Shown here: piece by piece, positions 24,314-33,932 of the stretch
Position numbering within the stretch: the first letter of the stretch is position 1
How the letters are laid out: each line of letters opens with the position of its first letter
Assembly: GCF_900541275.1 (NCBI RefSeq)
Contig: NZ_UQJH01000001.1
Coordinates: forward strand, 248,001 to 312,000
Source of the DNA: an uncultured Porphyromonas sp.
Lineage (GTDB): Bacteria > Bacteroidota > Bacteroidia > Bacteroidales > Porphyromonadaceae
Reading direction: 5' to 3'
Length of the DNA stretch: 64,000 bases
Made by a program: the position numbers and the translations under genes
The notes under the pieces: model-generated
Databases searched by the model: none
What the model saw: only the letters and a program-made list of their open reading frames with translations
What the model was told of the DNA's origin: nothing

Positions 24314-26950
24314 ATGAAAACGGTTAATGAAATCCGTCAGATGTACCTTGACTTCTTTGCAGAGCGAGGACATCATATCGTTCCCTCCGCTCCGATGGTC
24401 CTGCAGGGGGATCCGACCCTTATGTTTACCAATGCGGGGATGAACCAATTCAAGGACATCATTCTCGGGAATGCACCGAGGAAGTATCCGCGAGTAACCG
24501 ACTCTCAGAAGTGCTTGCGCGTGAGCGGTAAGCACAACGACCTCTCCGCTGTGGGACACGACACCTATCACCACACTATGTTTGAGATGCTGGGTAACTG
24601 GTCCTTCGGTGATTACTTCAAGCAAGAGATCATCCCTTGGGCGTGGGAACTACTGACGGAGGTGTACCAGCTTCCTAAAGATCGGCTCTATGTCACCATC
24701 TTTGAGGGAGCGCCTCAGGAGGGTCTGGAGCGGGACCAGGAGGCATATGATGCTTGGGCAAAGCTACTACCTGAGAAGAGGATCCTCAATGGGGACAAGC
24801 ACGACAACTTCTGGGAGATGGGCGAGACCGGTCCCTGCGGTCCCTGCTCAGAGATCCACATCGACCTGCGTAGCGAGGAAGAGATCGCTCGCATACCCGG
24901 CAGGGACCTCGTCAATCAGGACGACCCACTCGTGATCGAGATCTGGAATCTCGTCTTCATGCAGTACAATCGTATGGCAGATGGTCACCTCGAGGCTCTT
25001 CCCCACCACGTCATCGATACCGGTATGGGACTGGAGCGCCTCTGTATGGCTATGCAGGGGAAGAAGTCCAATTACGACACCGATGTCTTCCAGCCTCTAA
25101 TCGGCAAGGTGGCAGAGATCTCCGGTGTGGCCTACGGCTCGTCGGAGAAAACCGATGTGGCTATGCGCGTGATCGCTGACCACATAAGGGCGATAGCCTT
25201 TGCCATTACTGACGGGCAGCTGCCCTCAAGTACAAGAGCGGGCTACGTCATCCGTAGGATCCTCAGGCGTGCGGTTCGGTACGGCTACACTTTCCTCAAT
25301 CTTAAGGAGCCCTTTATGTACCGCCTCATCCCCACCCTCGTGGAGAGCATGGGTGGACACTACACCGAGCTGGTGGCTCAGCAAGAGCTGATCACCCGTG
25401 TGACGAAGCAGGAGGAGAGCGCCTTCCTTAGGACCCTCTCCACTGGTATCGAGATGCTCCAGTCTCATATCGATGAGTCGAAGAAGAAGGGAGAGAAGAC
25501 GCTACCCGGCGAGATCATCTTCGAGCTCTACGACACTTATGGCTTCCCTGCAGACCTCACGGAGCTAATCCTCGAGGAGCAGGGTATGGAGGCCGACCTA
25601 AAGGGCTTCGACAGCGAGATGGCGAAGCAGAAAGAGCGCGCCCGTAAGGCTCAGCACACCGAGACCGGCGACTGGCAGTGGATCGGTGACCAGGAGACAG
25701 AGACCACCTTCGTCGGCTACGAGATGCACGAGGCGCAGACTCGGATTGTCCGCTACCGCCAAGTGACTCAGAATGGGAAGAAGAGCTATCAGGTGGTCCT
25801 CGAGACGACTCCCTTCTACGCTGAGATGGGCGGTCAGGTGGGCGACACCGGTACTCTCATCGGGGAGGTGGATCAGGAGAGGATCAAGGTCCTCGACACG
25901 ATCCAGGAGAATAACCTGCCGATGCTTCTCGTGGATAAGCTGCCTTCCGATCCCCATCAGGATTTTCTTGCCTCCATTGACAGCGAGCGTAGGTATAATA
26001 TTGAGCGCAACCACACTGCCACCCACCTACTGGACCATGCACTGAGGACACTCTTCGGGGACACGACGGAGCAGAAGGGCTCCCTCGTGAGCGATCGTGT
26101 ACTCCGGTACGACTTCGCCCACTTTGAGAAGCTGACGAAGGAGGAGATCCGAGAGGTGGAGCGGATGGTCAATGAGGCGATCCAAGCAGACTACAAGCGG
26201 ATTGAGCATCGCGATGTGCCGATCTCTAAGGCAAAGGAGATGGGAGCCATTGCCCTCTTCGGAGAGAAATACGGGGAGTACGTCCGGGTAATGCAATTCG
26301 GCGACAGTATCGAGCTCTGTGGTGGCTGCCACGCCCCGTCGACCGGGGTACTGGGGAGCTTCCACATCACCCAGGAGACCTCCGTGGCAGCTGGAGTACG
26401 TCGTATCTTTGCTGTCACCGGCCCCGCTGCCCTCGACTATGTGCATGAGCTGGAGGACACGATCGAGAGCGTGAAGAGCTACTTCGGTGGGGGCAATCTG
26501 ATCTCGGCCATCAAGAAGGTGCTGGAGGAGAATCACACCCTCTCTGCTGAGGTGAAGCAGGCCTACGATCGGGAGAAGGGGAGCCTGATCAGTCGTCTGC
26601 GGGAGCACTACGAGCTGGTGGACGGCGTGAAGGTAATCCGCCCCGACGTGGCAATCCCGTCTGCTCTTGCGAAGGACATTGCCTTTGGGCTCAAGCAGGT
26701 GCTGGATGGCGACTATGTCTTCGTGAGCGGGTCCAAGGATGAGGGCAAGGCACTCCTTACTGTGCTGATCAGTGATGGCCTCGTGAAGAAGGGATACAAC
26801 GCCGGTAAGTTGGTCAAGGCTGCCGGTCAATTTATCCAAGGAGGTGGCGGTGGTCAGCCCTCCCTTGCTACAGCGGGCGGGAAGAGACCTGAGGGACTGC
26901 CTGAAGCGGTTGACTTTGTCCTAGAAGAACTGGGACTTAAGAAGAAGTAA
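24314..26950 (+). CDS. alaS: Alanine-tRNA ligase
   Basis: 878 residues, full length. The class II catalytic core starts MKTVNEIRQMYLDFFAERGH. The editing domain has the zinc pair HTATH and CGGCH, and the C-terminal C-Ala domain ends with GGGGGQPSLATAGG. It charges tRNA-Ala and edits Ser/Gly mischarging. It is the first gene of a plus-strand operon alaS-aroB-tsaC-clc-fmt, with gaps of 2-5 bp over the first genes. Confidence 0.98.
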   Translation: MKTVNEIRQMYLDFFAERGHHIVPSAPMVLQGDPTLMFTNAGMNQFKDIILGNAPRKYPRVTDSQKCLRVSGKHNDLSAVGHDTYHHTMFEMLGNWSFGDYFKQEIIPWAWELLTEVYQLPKDRLYVTIFEGAPQEGLERDQEAYDAWAKLLPEKRILNGDKHDNFWEMGETGPCGPCSEIHIDLRSEEEIARIPGRDLVNQDDPLVIEIWNLVFMQYNRMADGHLEALPHHVIDTGMGLERLCMAMQGKKSNYDTDVFQPLIGKVAEISGVAYGSSEKTDVAMRVIADHIRAIAFAITDGQLPSSTRAGYVIRRILRRAVRYGYTFLNLKEPFMYRLIPTLVESMGGHYTELVAQQELITRVTKQEESAFLRTLSTGIEMLQSHIDESKKKGEKTLPGEIIFELYDTYGFPADLTELILEEQGMEADLKGFDSEMAKQKERARKAQHTETGDWQWIGDQETETTFVGYEMHEAQTRIVRYRQVTQNGKKSYQVVLETTPFYAEMGGQVGDTGTLIGEVDQERIKVLDTIQENNLPMLLVDKLPSDPHQDFLASIDSERRYNIERNHTATHLLDHALRTLFGDTTEQKGSLVSDRVLRYDFAHFEKLTKEEIREVERMVNEAIQADYKRIEHRDVPISKAKEMGAIALFGEKYGEYVRVMQFGDSIELCGGCHAPSTGVLGSFHITQETSVAAGVRRIFAVTGPAALDYVHELEDTIESVKSYFGGGNLISAIKKVLEENHTLSAEVKQAYDREKGSLISRLREHYELVDGVKVIRPDVAIPSALAKDIAFGLKQVLDGDYVFVSGSKDEGKALLTVLISDGLVKKGYNAGKLVKAAGQFIQGGGGGQPSLATAGGKRPEGLPEAVDFVLEELGLKKK

Positions 26951-26955
26951 ATGCG

Positions 26956-27996
26956 ATGGAGTCTCCGCTCCACCATACACTCTTCGACAGCCTTGAGGAG
27001 CTTAGCACCCGGCTTCGGTCACTGACGTCAGGTCGTCGAGCGATCTGGGTAACCGAGAGCAATTGTGCCGACCTTTGCCTTGATCGGATCGGGATAGCGC
27101 CTGCTGACATTGAGCTTCCTCCCGGAGAGGAAGCGAAGACGACCGAGCAACTGCTCCGACTATGGAGTGGACTTACAGACCTGGGTGCGACCCGAGGAGA
27201 CCTAATGATAGCAATCGGAGGCGGAGCGCTGCTGGATGTGGCGGGACTCTCCGCTGCGACCTACAAGCGGGGGATGGGGCTGGTCTATGTCCCGACCACC
27301 CTGCTGGCAGATGTGGATGCCTCTATTGGCGGTAAGACGGCGATAGACTTTGAGGGCGTGAAGAATGGCATCGGGACCTTTTACACTCCCGAGGAGGTAC
27401 TGATAGCGCCAGCTTTTCTCTCCACACTACCTGAGCTGGAGTTGCTCTCCGGTTGGGGCGAGATCCTAAAGTATTCCTTGCTGGCGGGCTTCTCCGTGAA
27501 TGATGACTTGTTGGGGACAGCTGAGGTAGCCCCTTCGCTCATCCGACGCTGTATAGACTACAAGACAGAGGTGGTCGCCTCGGACCCGCTGGACAAGGGT
27601 GGCAGACGACAGTTCCTCAACCTCGGACACACCCTCGGGCATGCTTTGGAGGCGCTTCATCTAAGCAAAGGCGAGCCGGTGCCTCATGGCATTGCCGTGG
27701 CTGCTGGTCTGGTGATGGAGGGGTACCTATCGCTCCGTAGGGAGCGGCTGCCCCAGAATGAGCTGATGCAGCTGGCGAGAGTTGTGCGAGACCACTTCAC
27801 TCCCGTCTCCGTCCTCTGTACAGAGTACGAGCAGATCCACACCCTTGCCCGTCAGGACAAGAAGCTCCGCTCAGCTGAGGATGGGGTGCCGGTGGTGATG
27901 CTGGATGGCATCGGTAAGCCTGCGCCCGCAGAGCTTTTTACACCAAAGGAGCTAGATGAGGCGATCGACTTTTACAGAGACTTTATGCAGATATAG
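26956..27996 (+). CDS. aroB: 3-dehydroquinate synthase
   Basis: 346 residues. It shows the NAD-binding segment IAIGGGALLDVAG, VPTTLLADVDASIGGKTAID, and the zinc His motif LNLGHTLGHALEA. It converts DAHP to 3-dehydroquinate in the shikimate pathway. The ATG at 26956 is in frame with the domain; an ATG at 26951 is out of frame. It follows alaS by 5 bp. Confidence 0.97.
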   Translation: MESPLHHTLFDSLEELSTRLRSLTSGRRAIWVTESNCADLCLDRIGIAPADIELPPGEEAKTTEQLLRLWSGLTDLGATRGDLMIAIGGGALLDVAGLSAATYKRGMGLVYVPTTLLADVDASIGGKTAIDFEGVKNGIGTFYTPEEVLIAPAFLSTLPELELLSGWGEILKYSLLAGFSVNDDLLGTAEVAPSLIRRCIDYKTEVVASDPLDKGGRRQFLNLGHTLGHALEALHLSKGEPVPHGIAVAAGLVMEGYLSLRRERLPQNELMQLARVVRDHFTPVSVLCTEYEQIHTLARQDKKLRSAEDGVPVVMLDGIGKPAPAELFTPKELDEAIDFYRDFMQI

Positions 27997-27998
27997 AT

Positions 27999-28604
27999 AT
28001 GAAGAAGAGAATAGACGAAGAGCAAGAAGAAATGCCCCGCTGGGATCTGGAGGACCTGAGTGAGGCAGTCGCCACGCTGAAGCGCGGTGGTCTGATCCTT
28101 TACCCCACAGACACCATCTGGGGCATTGGTTGCGATGCGACAAATGCTGAGGCGGTGAGCCGTATCTTTGCCCTCAAGCAGAGAGATGATGCTAAGGCAC
28201 TCCTCTCTATCGTGTCAAGCGATGGGATGCTGGCACAAGTGGTCCGGACCATCCCAGACATTGCCTACGATATGATGGATACGGCGACGAAGCCTCTGAC
28301 GATCATCTATCCCGATGCTGTTGGTCTCGCTCCTAACCTCCTCGCTGAGGATGGCAGCGCCGGTATCCGAGTGGTGGGAGATCCCTTCTGTAAGAAAATG
28401 TGTGAGCGACTTGGCGGACCCATCGTAAGTACCTCGGCAAATATCTCTGGCGAGCCATCGCCTACTGCCTTCGCGGATATCAGTGACGAAGTGCGGAATG
28501 GTGTGGACTATGTCGTGAGGTATCGCCAGGAGGAGCAGACGAAGCATGTAGCCTCCAACATCATCAAGCTGGGGCTGAGAGGCGAGGTAAAGGTGATCCG
28601 GTAA
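27999..28604 (+). CDS. tsaC: L-threonylcarbamoyladenylate synthase (Sua5/YciO/YrdC family)
   Basis: 201 residues, a single YrdC domain. The conserved KRGGLILYPTDTIWGIGCDA start and the downstream PIVSTSANISGEPSP motif are intact. It makes threonylcarbamoyl-AMP for t6A37 in ANN-decoding tRNAs. An alternative is a YciO-type paralogue of unknown role. It sits 2 bp after aroB and its TAA is followed directly by the ClC ATG. Confidence 0.92.
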   Translation: MKKRIDEEQEEMPRWDLEDLSEAVATLKRGGLILYPTDTIWGIGCDATNAEAVSRIFALKQRDDAKALLSIVSSDGMLAQVVRTIPDIAYDMMDTATKPLTIIYPDAVGLAPNLLAEDGSAGIRVVGDPFCKKMCERLGGPIVSTSANISGEPSPTAFADISDEVRNGVDYVVRYRQEEQTKHVASNIIKLGLRGEVKVIR

Positions 28605-30404
28605 ATGCAGGCGACAGAGGTAAAGTCACGACCAAGCAAGCCATTCTCCGACTGGCTCCATAAGCATCTCCCTGGGGGTATGCCGGTAACAGCATTGGCG
28701 TTGCTTACCGGTGTCGCTTGTGCGCTCGTCTCAGCTCTGCTGAAGTGGTTTGTCAGCACGATACAGCACTTTGTGATCGGGCTGAATACCCATACCGACC
28801 TTTATCTCTCCTACCTCATCACACCCGTGGTGGGGATCTTCCTCTGTGGCCTCTTCGTGAAGTACATCGTCAGAGACAATATCTCACATGGGATCACGAG
28901 AGTGCTCTATGCGATTAGCCGACGTCAGAGTAGACTGAAGCCCCACAACACTTGGACCTCTGTCGTTGCCTCGTCTATCACCATCGGGCTGGGAGGCTCT
29001 GTGGGAGCTGAGGCACCGATCGTGCTTACCGGGGCCGCCATAGGGAGCAATATAGGTCGGCTCTTCCATCTGGAGCACAGAAACCTTATGCTCCTCGTGG
29101 GGTGCGGTGCTGCTGGAGCGATTGCGGGGATCTTCAAGGCTCCGATCACAGGGCTACTATTTGTCATCGAGGTGTTGATGATGGACTTCACCCTCACCAG
29201 CGTGATGCCTCTGATGATCTCATCCGTGACAGCAGCGACGGTTAGCTACCTGATCTTCGGTATGGGTGCCCTCTTCCCGGTGATGGCGGAGGAGGCATTT
29301 ACCCTCAACAGACTACCATACGTGGTTCTGCTCGGGCTCTGTTGCGGTGGTCTGTCACTCTACTTCACCCGTTGCTCCTCCTGGCTGGAGCGTAAGCTTG
29401 GCGGTATCAGTACCTGGAGCGTCCGCTTTGTGATTGCGTCTCTGATCCTGAGTAGCCTCATCTTCCTCCTCCCACCTCTCTATGGGGAGGGGTACGACAT
29501 CATCTCGATGCTGATGAGCGATCATCCGGAGAGTATCTTGGAGGGGTCACTGCTGGAGAATGTCTCCGACCCATCTCATCGGAGCTTTATCCTCTTCCTC
29601 CTAGCAGCTATGCTGCTGAAGATCTTCGCCACAGTGGCTACCAATTCCGGTGGCGGGTGCGGGGGAACCTTTGCCCCTACCCTCTTTGTGGGTGCTTTCC
29701 TTGGCTTCTTCTTCTCCTACCTATGCGGTGAGCTCGGCATAGAGACCTACCTTCCCCACCAAAACTTCACCCTCATGGGGATGGCGGGACTGATGGCGGG
29801 CGTGATGCATGCTCCGCTAACCGGGACCTTCCTCATTGCGGAGCTCTCAGGGCAGTACAATCTCTTCCTCCCACTCTTGGTGGTGTCGCTAATCTCCTAC
29901 GGCTTTATGCGGATCTTCACGAAGTACAATATCTACGCGATGCGACTGGGTGAAGAGGGGCAGCTGGTTACGCATGAGAAAGACCGAGCAGTGCTGACAC
30001 TGATGGACGTGGAGGATGTGGTGGAGAAGAAATTCAAGACCTTGCATCCGGAAGAGACTCTCGGTGAGACGGTGAAGACCTTCACGGAGAGCCAACGCAA
30101 TATCTTCCCGGTGCTGGACGATGACGACCACTTAGTGGGCATTGTGATGCTCGACAACATCCGAAATATCATGTTCCGCCCCGACCTATACGAGAGGCTC
30201 CGTGTGAAGAAGTTTATGGTAGAGCCAAGGATCCGAATCAAAACGAATATGCAGATGGAGGATGTGATGACCATCTTTGACGACTCCGGACTATGGAATC
30301 TCCCGGTGGAGACCCCAGAGGGTAAGTATGTCGGCTTCATCTCTAAGTCGGCTATCCTCAACGTCTATCGGAGGGTACTCAACCTCAACTTTGGTGACGA
30401 ATAA
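28605..30404 (+). CDS. ClC-family chloride channel/antiporter with CBS domains
   Basis: 599 residues. The N-terminal ~430 residues form the ClC membrane domain; the selectivity region GSVGAEAPIV keeps the gating Glu of the GxExP motif, and GGGCGGTFAPTLFVGAFLG is present. Two C-terminal CBS domains (about residues 460-590, with FPVLDDDDHLVGIV and LWNLPVETPEGKYVGFIS) suggest nucleotide or ionic regulation. The gating Glu suggests Cl-/H+ exchange rather than a channel, but this is inference. Confidence 0.93.
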   Translation: MQATEVKSRPSKPFSDWLHKHLPGGMPVTALALLTGVACALVSALLKWFVSTIQHFVIGLNTHTDLYLSYLITPVVGIFLCGLFVKYIVRDNISHGITRVLYAISRRQSRLKPHNTWTSVVASSITIGLGGSVGAEAPIVLTGAAIGSNIGRLFHLEHRNLMLLVGCGAAGAIAGIFKAPITGLLFVIEVLMMDFTLTSVMPLMISSVTAATVSYLIFGMGALFPVMAEEAFTLNRLPYVVLLGLCCGGLSLYFTRCSSWLERKLGGISTWSVRFVIASLILSSLIFLLPPLYGEGYDIISMLMSDHPESILEGSLLENVSDPSHRSFILFLLAAMLLKIFATVATNSGGGCGGTFAPTLFVGAFLGFFFSYLCGELGIETYLPHQNFTLMGMAGLMAGVMHAPLTGTFLIAELSGQYNLFLPLLVVSLISYGFMRIFTKYNIYAMRLGEEGQLVTHEKDRAVLTLMDVEDVVEKKFKTLHPEETLGETVKTFTESQRNIFPVLDDDDHLVGIVMLDNIRNIMFRPDLYERLRVKKFMVEPRIRIKTNMQMEDVMTIFDDSGLWNLPVETPEGKYVGFISKSAILNVYRRVLNLNFGDE

Positions 30405-30408
30405 GAAA

Positions 30409-31389
30409 ATGAAAATCGTATTTTTCGGCACACCCGAATTTGCCGCATACTCTCTCCGATCGATCGTAGAGCACCATCGAGAGGTGGTTGCTGTAGTCAC
30501 GATGCCCGATAAGCCCAAGGGGCGTGGCCATAAGCTCCAGCCCTCAGACGTCAAGCGTACCGCACAGGAGCTCTTGCCCGAGGTACCGATTCTCCAGCCG
30601 GAGCGGTTGCGCGACGAGGAGTTTCTAGAGCGCCTACGAGAGATTGACGCTGACCTATTTATTGTCGTCGCCTTTAGGATGCTCCCCGAGGAGGTCTGGG
30701 ATATGCCCTCGCGTGGGACAATCAATCTCCACGCTGCCCTCCTGCCTAAGTACCGTGGAGCAGCACCGATCCAGTGGGCGCTGATCAATGGCGAGCGGGA
30801 GACCGGTGTCACCACATTTCTACTTGATAAGGAGATCGACACCGGGCGAGTACTTCTCCAGGAGCATGTACCGATATCAGCAGATGAGACAGGGGGGACC
30901 CTGCATGACAAACTTATGGTCGTTGGGGCAAAGGTGATTGAGGAGACGATCGACCTAATAGAGCAGTCTCGGGAGCCAAAGAAGCAGCTCGGTCGGCCAC
31001 AGCCGGAGGACGTCTCTCATCTGCCGATGGCACCAAAGATATTTAAGGAGGAGCAGACCATCCGCTTCACCACGATGTCTGCAGAGGAGATCGATAGACG
31101 TGTGCGGGCTATGGCGCCCTACCCTAAGGCAGTAGCCCTATTCCATAATGAGACCTCCGATGAAGAGGTGGAGATCAAGATCTTAAGCGTGAGCCCTATC
31201 GGTGAGAGGCAGATTAGCCGTGATCTCGCACCTGGTGAGCCCCTCGAGACAGACGGCAAGAGACTATTTGTAGGCACCACTAAGGGGACCATAGAGCTAC
31301 TCGAGCTACAGTGGCCTTCCAGCAAGGTGATGCCCACACGGGCTTTCCTCCTCGGCCACTCGCCTTTCCCACACGGGACTTTCCTATAG
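30409..31389 (+). CDS. fmt: Methionyl-tRNA formyltransferase
   Basis: 326 residues from the ATG at 30409, where the Rossmann domain begins MKIVFFGTPEFA. An in-frame ATG at 30277 lies within the ClC gene and is rejected. The formyl-folate site reads INLHAALLPKYRGAAPI (family HASLLP, here HAALLP). The C-terminal OB-like domain is present. It formylates Met-tRNAi for initiation. It starts 4 bp after clc and ends the operon at a strong terminator. Confidence 0.97.
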   Translation: MKIVFFGTPEFAAYSLRSIVEHHREVVAVVTMPDKPKGRGHKLQPSDVKRTAQELLPEVPILQPERLRDEEFLERLREIDADLFIVVAFRMLPEEVWDMPSRGTINLHAALLPKYRGAAPIQWALINGERETGVTTFLLDKEIDTGRVLLQEHVPISADETGGTLHDKLMVVGAKVIEETIDLIEQSREPKKQLGRPQPEDVSHLPMAPKIFKEEQTIRFTTMSAEEIDRRVRAMAPYPKAVALFHNETSDEEVEIKILSVSPIGERQISRDLAPGEPLETDGKRLFVGTTKGTIELLELQWPSSKVMPTRAFLLGHSPFPHGTFL

Positions 31390-31440
31390 TTATACAAAAA
31401 AGCGGAGCGCTCCTGATGAGTGCTCCGCTTTTTTGTATAA
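31390..31440. terminator. Bidirectional terminator between fmt and the DUF5606 gene
   Basis: Perfect 19-bp inverted repeat: arms 31390-31408 and 31422-31440 around a 13-nt loop. Arms include AAAAAAGCGGAGC and GCTCCGCTTTTTT, so either strand ends in a T-run. It serves both convergent operons. Confidence 0.95.
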
Positions 31441-31455
31441 CGATGTAGAGGTACT

Positions 31456-31875
31456 TCAGTCCTCTTTCTCTTCCTCCTCTGTGAGCAGGAAGGAGTCCAT
31501 ACCCTTCTGTCGCAGGATCTGATACCACTTAGCCAGCTTCTTGATATCGCTCTGATGGATCCGCTCCCGATCCCAATTGGGGAGAGCTTTATCCATAAAG
31601 GTCTTGAGTGTCTCAGCACTCTCAGAGACAGTCTGTGCATCCGGGATCTCCTCTCCAAAGGTCTCGTACATCCCCTGCATCACCTCGGCTAGGGGCTTCT
31701 CCCCCTCGGTAGTGTACATAGAGATATTGCTGAGCAGGCTCATCTTTTCCCGGCCAAAGACCGGCATCCGACGTCCGGTCTCCAATTCCTCCACAGTGTA
31801 GGGCACTCGGGAGCTATTGATAAAGAGGAAAAGTCCAGGCTTGCCTGAGATAGAGACGATTTCTGATAGTTTCAT
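31456..31875 (-). CDS. DUF5606 domain protein
   Basis: 139 residues from the ATG at 31875 (MKLSEIVSISGKPGLFLF); an upstream in-frame ATG at 31914 lies inside coaE and is rejected. No signal peptide or membrane segment. The start matches the short Bacteroidetes proteins classed as DUF5606. The C-terminus is very acidic (TEEEEKED). Function unknown. It begins 2 bp after coaE and is the last gene of the nusB operon. Confidence 0.8.
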   Translation of the reverse strand: MKLSEIVSISGKPGLFLFINSSRVPYTVEELETGRRMPVFGREKMSLLSNISMYTTEGEKPLAEVMQGMYETFGEEIPDAQTVSESAETLKTFMDKALPNWDRERIHQSDIKKLAKWYQILRQKGMDSFLLTEEEEKED

Positions 31876-31877
31876 AT

Positions 31878-32477
31878 CTAACGATGATTGATTTCTGTGA
31901 GGATCCGCTCGCACTGATGGATTAGCGAGTCAGATCCATTGTTATAGATTGTGCAGTCTGCCAGACGGCTTCTGAGATCAGCTTCCTTATGTTGCAGACT
32001 ATTCATAGACTTGTACTGAGTGGCACCATTGTCCCGGTCCCTGAGACGGGTTCGCATGGACCGCAAGGATTCGTCAGCAGCCACCTCGATAGAGCAGTCC
32101 ACACTCTGATCCAGTCCTGAGGAGAAAAGGATCCCCGACTCCAGTACCGCATAAGGCTCCGCAGACTGTCTAAGCCAGTGGGCAAAGTCGTCCTTGACAG
32201 CCTGATGAACGATTGACTCAAGAAGTGGTCTGAGATGCTCGCTATGGAGAGCTTGTGAGAGGAGCTCCTTATTGAGCTTGCCACTCTGATCAATGGGGTC
32301 CTCATGCAGAAGTGAGGTGATCTCAGACCGGACCACGGGGTCTCTGTAGAGTGCTTTGGCGCGGGCGTCGCAGTCGTAGGTGGGAGCACCCAGGAGCAGT
32401 CCCAGCACTCTTCTCACCACACTCTTACCGGAGCCTATGCCACCACAGACGCCTATGACAAAAGGTCGCTCACTCAT
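31878..32477 (-). CDS. coaE: Dephospho-CoA kinase
   Basis: 199 residues from the ATG at 32477. P-loop GVCGGIGSGKSVV and the acceptor-site segment YDCDARAKALY are typical. It phosphorylates dephospho-CoA in the last step of CoA synthesis. The start lies 1 bp from the cdaR stop; an in-frame ATG 15 bp upstream would overlap cdaR. Confidence 0.95.
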   Translation of the reverse strand: MSERPFVIGVCGGIGSGKSVVRRVLGLLLGAPTYDCDARAKALYRDPVVRSEITSLLHEDPIDQSGKLNKELLSQALHSEHLRPLLESIVHQAVKDDFAHWLRQSAEPYAVLESGILFSSGLDQSVDCSIEVAADESLRSMRTRLRDRDNGATQYKSMNSLQHKEADLRSRLADCTIYNNGSDSLIHQCERILTEINHR

Positions 32478-32478
32478 A

Positions 32479-33540
32479 TCACTTCCTCTCACGGAGGATA
32501 AAGTCGAGCCGGTCAGGTACCACCTGGATCATATCTACCTGAGATGGGACCTTGTCGACGTGGAGCACTAAGGACTTTCTGTTGGCTCCATCAAATGCAT
32601 CGCGAGCATCGATATAGAGCCCTGGGTCAAATAGTGTCTTCTCTCCCGCCTTGTCCTTTGGCACCAAATAGGTCACCGTGACCTGCATAGGAAGGAGAGT
32701 CAGGTCATAGCCGGATGGAAGATTGCGGATCTCGATGTCGGAAGTAGTATAGCTGTTGTAAACCAGCTCGTTGGTCTTCAGGATAACGTCGACGGAGTCG
32801 GGACGCGCATCGATACCGGATGGCGTCACTACGGCAACACGTATAGTATCACGCCCGGGGTTGTCTATCCTCAGCCCGATCGTATCCGTCGTGAGGACAC
32901 CCCCAGCAGCCATAAAGTCCTTGAGATCACTCTTGACACCAAATACCCGTACCGATGAGGGGACAAGGCTGATGGTGTCAGCGAGCTTAAAATTCCGATG
33001 ACCACCAAAGTCGATCTGGCTGCCAAATAGCACCTCTGCCTTACCCTCACTGAGAGGCTCGTACGAGAAGTAGATGTCCTCCGGGAAGATCGTGACGTCA
33101 GTCGCGGTATTGAGATCCATCCGTGAGATATCGTGTAGAGGCTTGCTCAGGAGTAGCCGCTTGAGGTCCGCCTCTCTCAGGCGATACTGACCGCCCTCAG
33201 GTAGCAGCTGAGTAGTATCCACAGTAGGGCGCACTCTATAGGAGGATCGACCGACCTGATTGATGGTATACCTCAGCAGAGCGCCACCCTTAGCATGGAC
33301 CTTGACATAGACCACCTCAGGATACTGAGAGAGGTCTGTCATCCGGTAGTTCGTAGGGAGGATAGGCTTATCCAGCTGGACAGCAACCTCCTTGGTATAG
33401 CCTCTCGGGTCATCGATCGCTGCAACGATCCAGAAGAAGACAGAGATGAGCAGACAGATAGAGAGTGCCACCCACCGCCTATCTCGCATAAAGTAGGCGG
33501 TGAAGCGCCCCTCTCTCAGCCTGCGTCTAAGTCCTCTCAT
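32479..33540 (-). CDS. YbbR/CdaR-like membrane-anchored protein
   Basis: 353 residues: a basic N-terminus, one membrane helix (about residues 25-43), then extracytoplasmic beta-rich repeats typical of YbbR domains (for example DSVDVILKTNEL). In Firmicutes, CdaR regulates the c-di-AMP cyclase CdaA; no cyclase gene is adjacent here. It is in the conserved nusB-yajC-ybbR-coaE order known in Bacteroidetes. Its role in this phylum is not established to my knowledge. Confidence 0.85.
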   Translation of the reverse strand: MRGLRRRLREGRFTAYFMRDRRWVALSICLLISVFFWIVAAIDDPRGYTKEVAVQLDKPILPTNYRMTDLSQYPEVVYVKVHAKGGALLRYTINQVGRSSYRVRPTVDTTQLLPEGGQYRLREADLKRLLLSKPLHDISRMDLNTATDVTIFPEDIYFSYEPLSEGKAEVLFGSQIDFGGHRNFKLADTISLVPSSVRVFGVKSDLKDFMAAGGVLTTDTIGLRIDNPGRDTIRVAVVTPSGIDARPDSVDVILKTNELVYNSYTTSDIEIRNLPSGYDLTLLPMQVTVTYLVPKDKAGEKTLFDPGLYIDARDAFDGANRKSLVLHVDKVPSQVDMIQVVPDRLDFILRERK

Positions 33541-33570
33541 GATCGGTGACTAAGTGATACCGGTAGGGCT

Positions 33571-33897
33571 TTACTTTGCGTCCTTGTCCTTACCTGCCTC
33601 CTCGAGAGAGAAGATATTATTGATATCCACCTTGACCTTGACACCATCCCACACCTCGAGGGTGACCTGACCACTGGGCTTATTGATCTCGCGGATGATG
33701 CCGTACATGCCTCCGCTGGTGATCACCTTGTCGCCTGCCTTCATAGCCTCGCGTGCTTTCTGTAGCTCCTTCTGCCGCTTTGTCTGTGGGCGGATCATAA
33801 AGAAGTAGAAGATCACGATCATCAGAACGATCATGATGATGCTCATAAAGGCATTTCCCTGAGGCGCTTGAGCCTGAAGAAGTATTGCTTGTAACAT
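33571..33897 (-). CDS. yajC: Preprotein translocase subunit YajC
   Basis: 108 residues with one N-terminal membrane helix (about 20-37) followed by the family signature FFMIRPQTKRQKE and the GDKVITSGGMYGIIREI segment. It is an accessory partner of SecDF in the Sec translocase. It follows nusB by 35 bp. Confidence 0.95.
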   Translation of the reverse strand: MLQAILLQAQAPQGNAFMSIIMIVLMIVIFYFFMIRPQTKRQKELQKAREAMKAGDKVITSGGMYGIIREINKPSGQVTLEVWDGVKVKVDINNIFSLEEAGKDKDAK

Positions 33898-33932
33898 ATT
33901 ATCCTATATATTGATTAAAAAACAGTCCGCCA

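Noticed and set aside
30277..30408. N-terminal extension of fmt
   Set aside because: The longer frame overlaps the clc coding sequence by 128 bp; the Rossmann fold starts exactly at the ATG at 30409.
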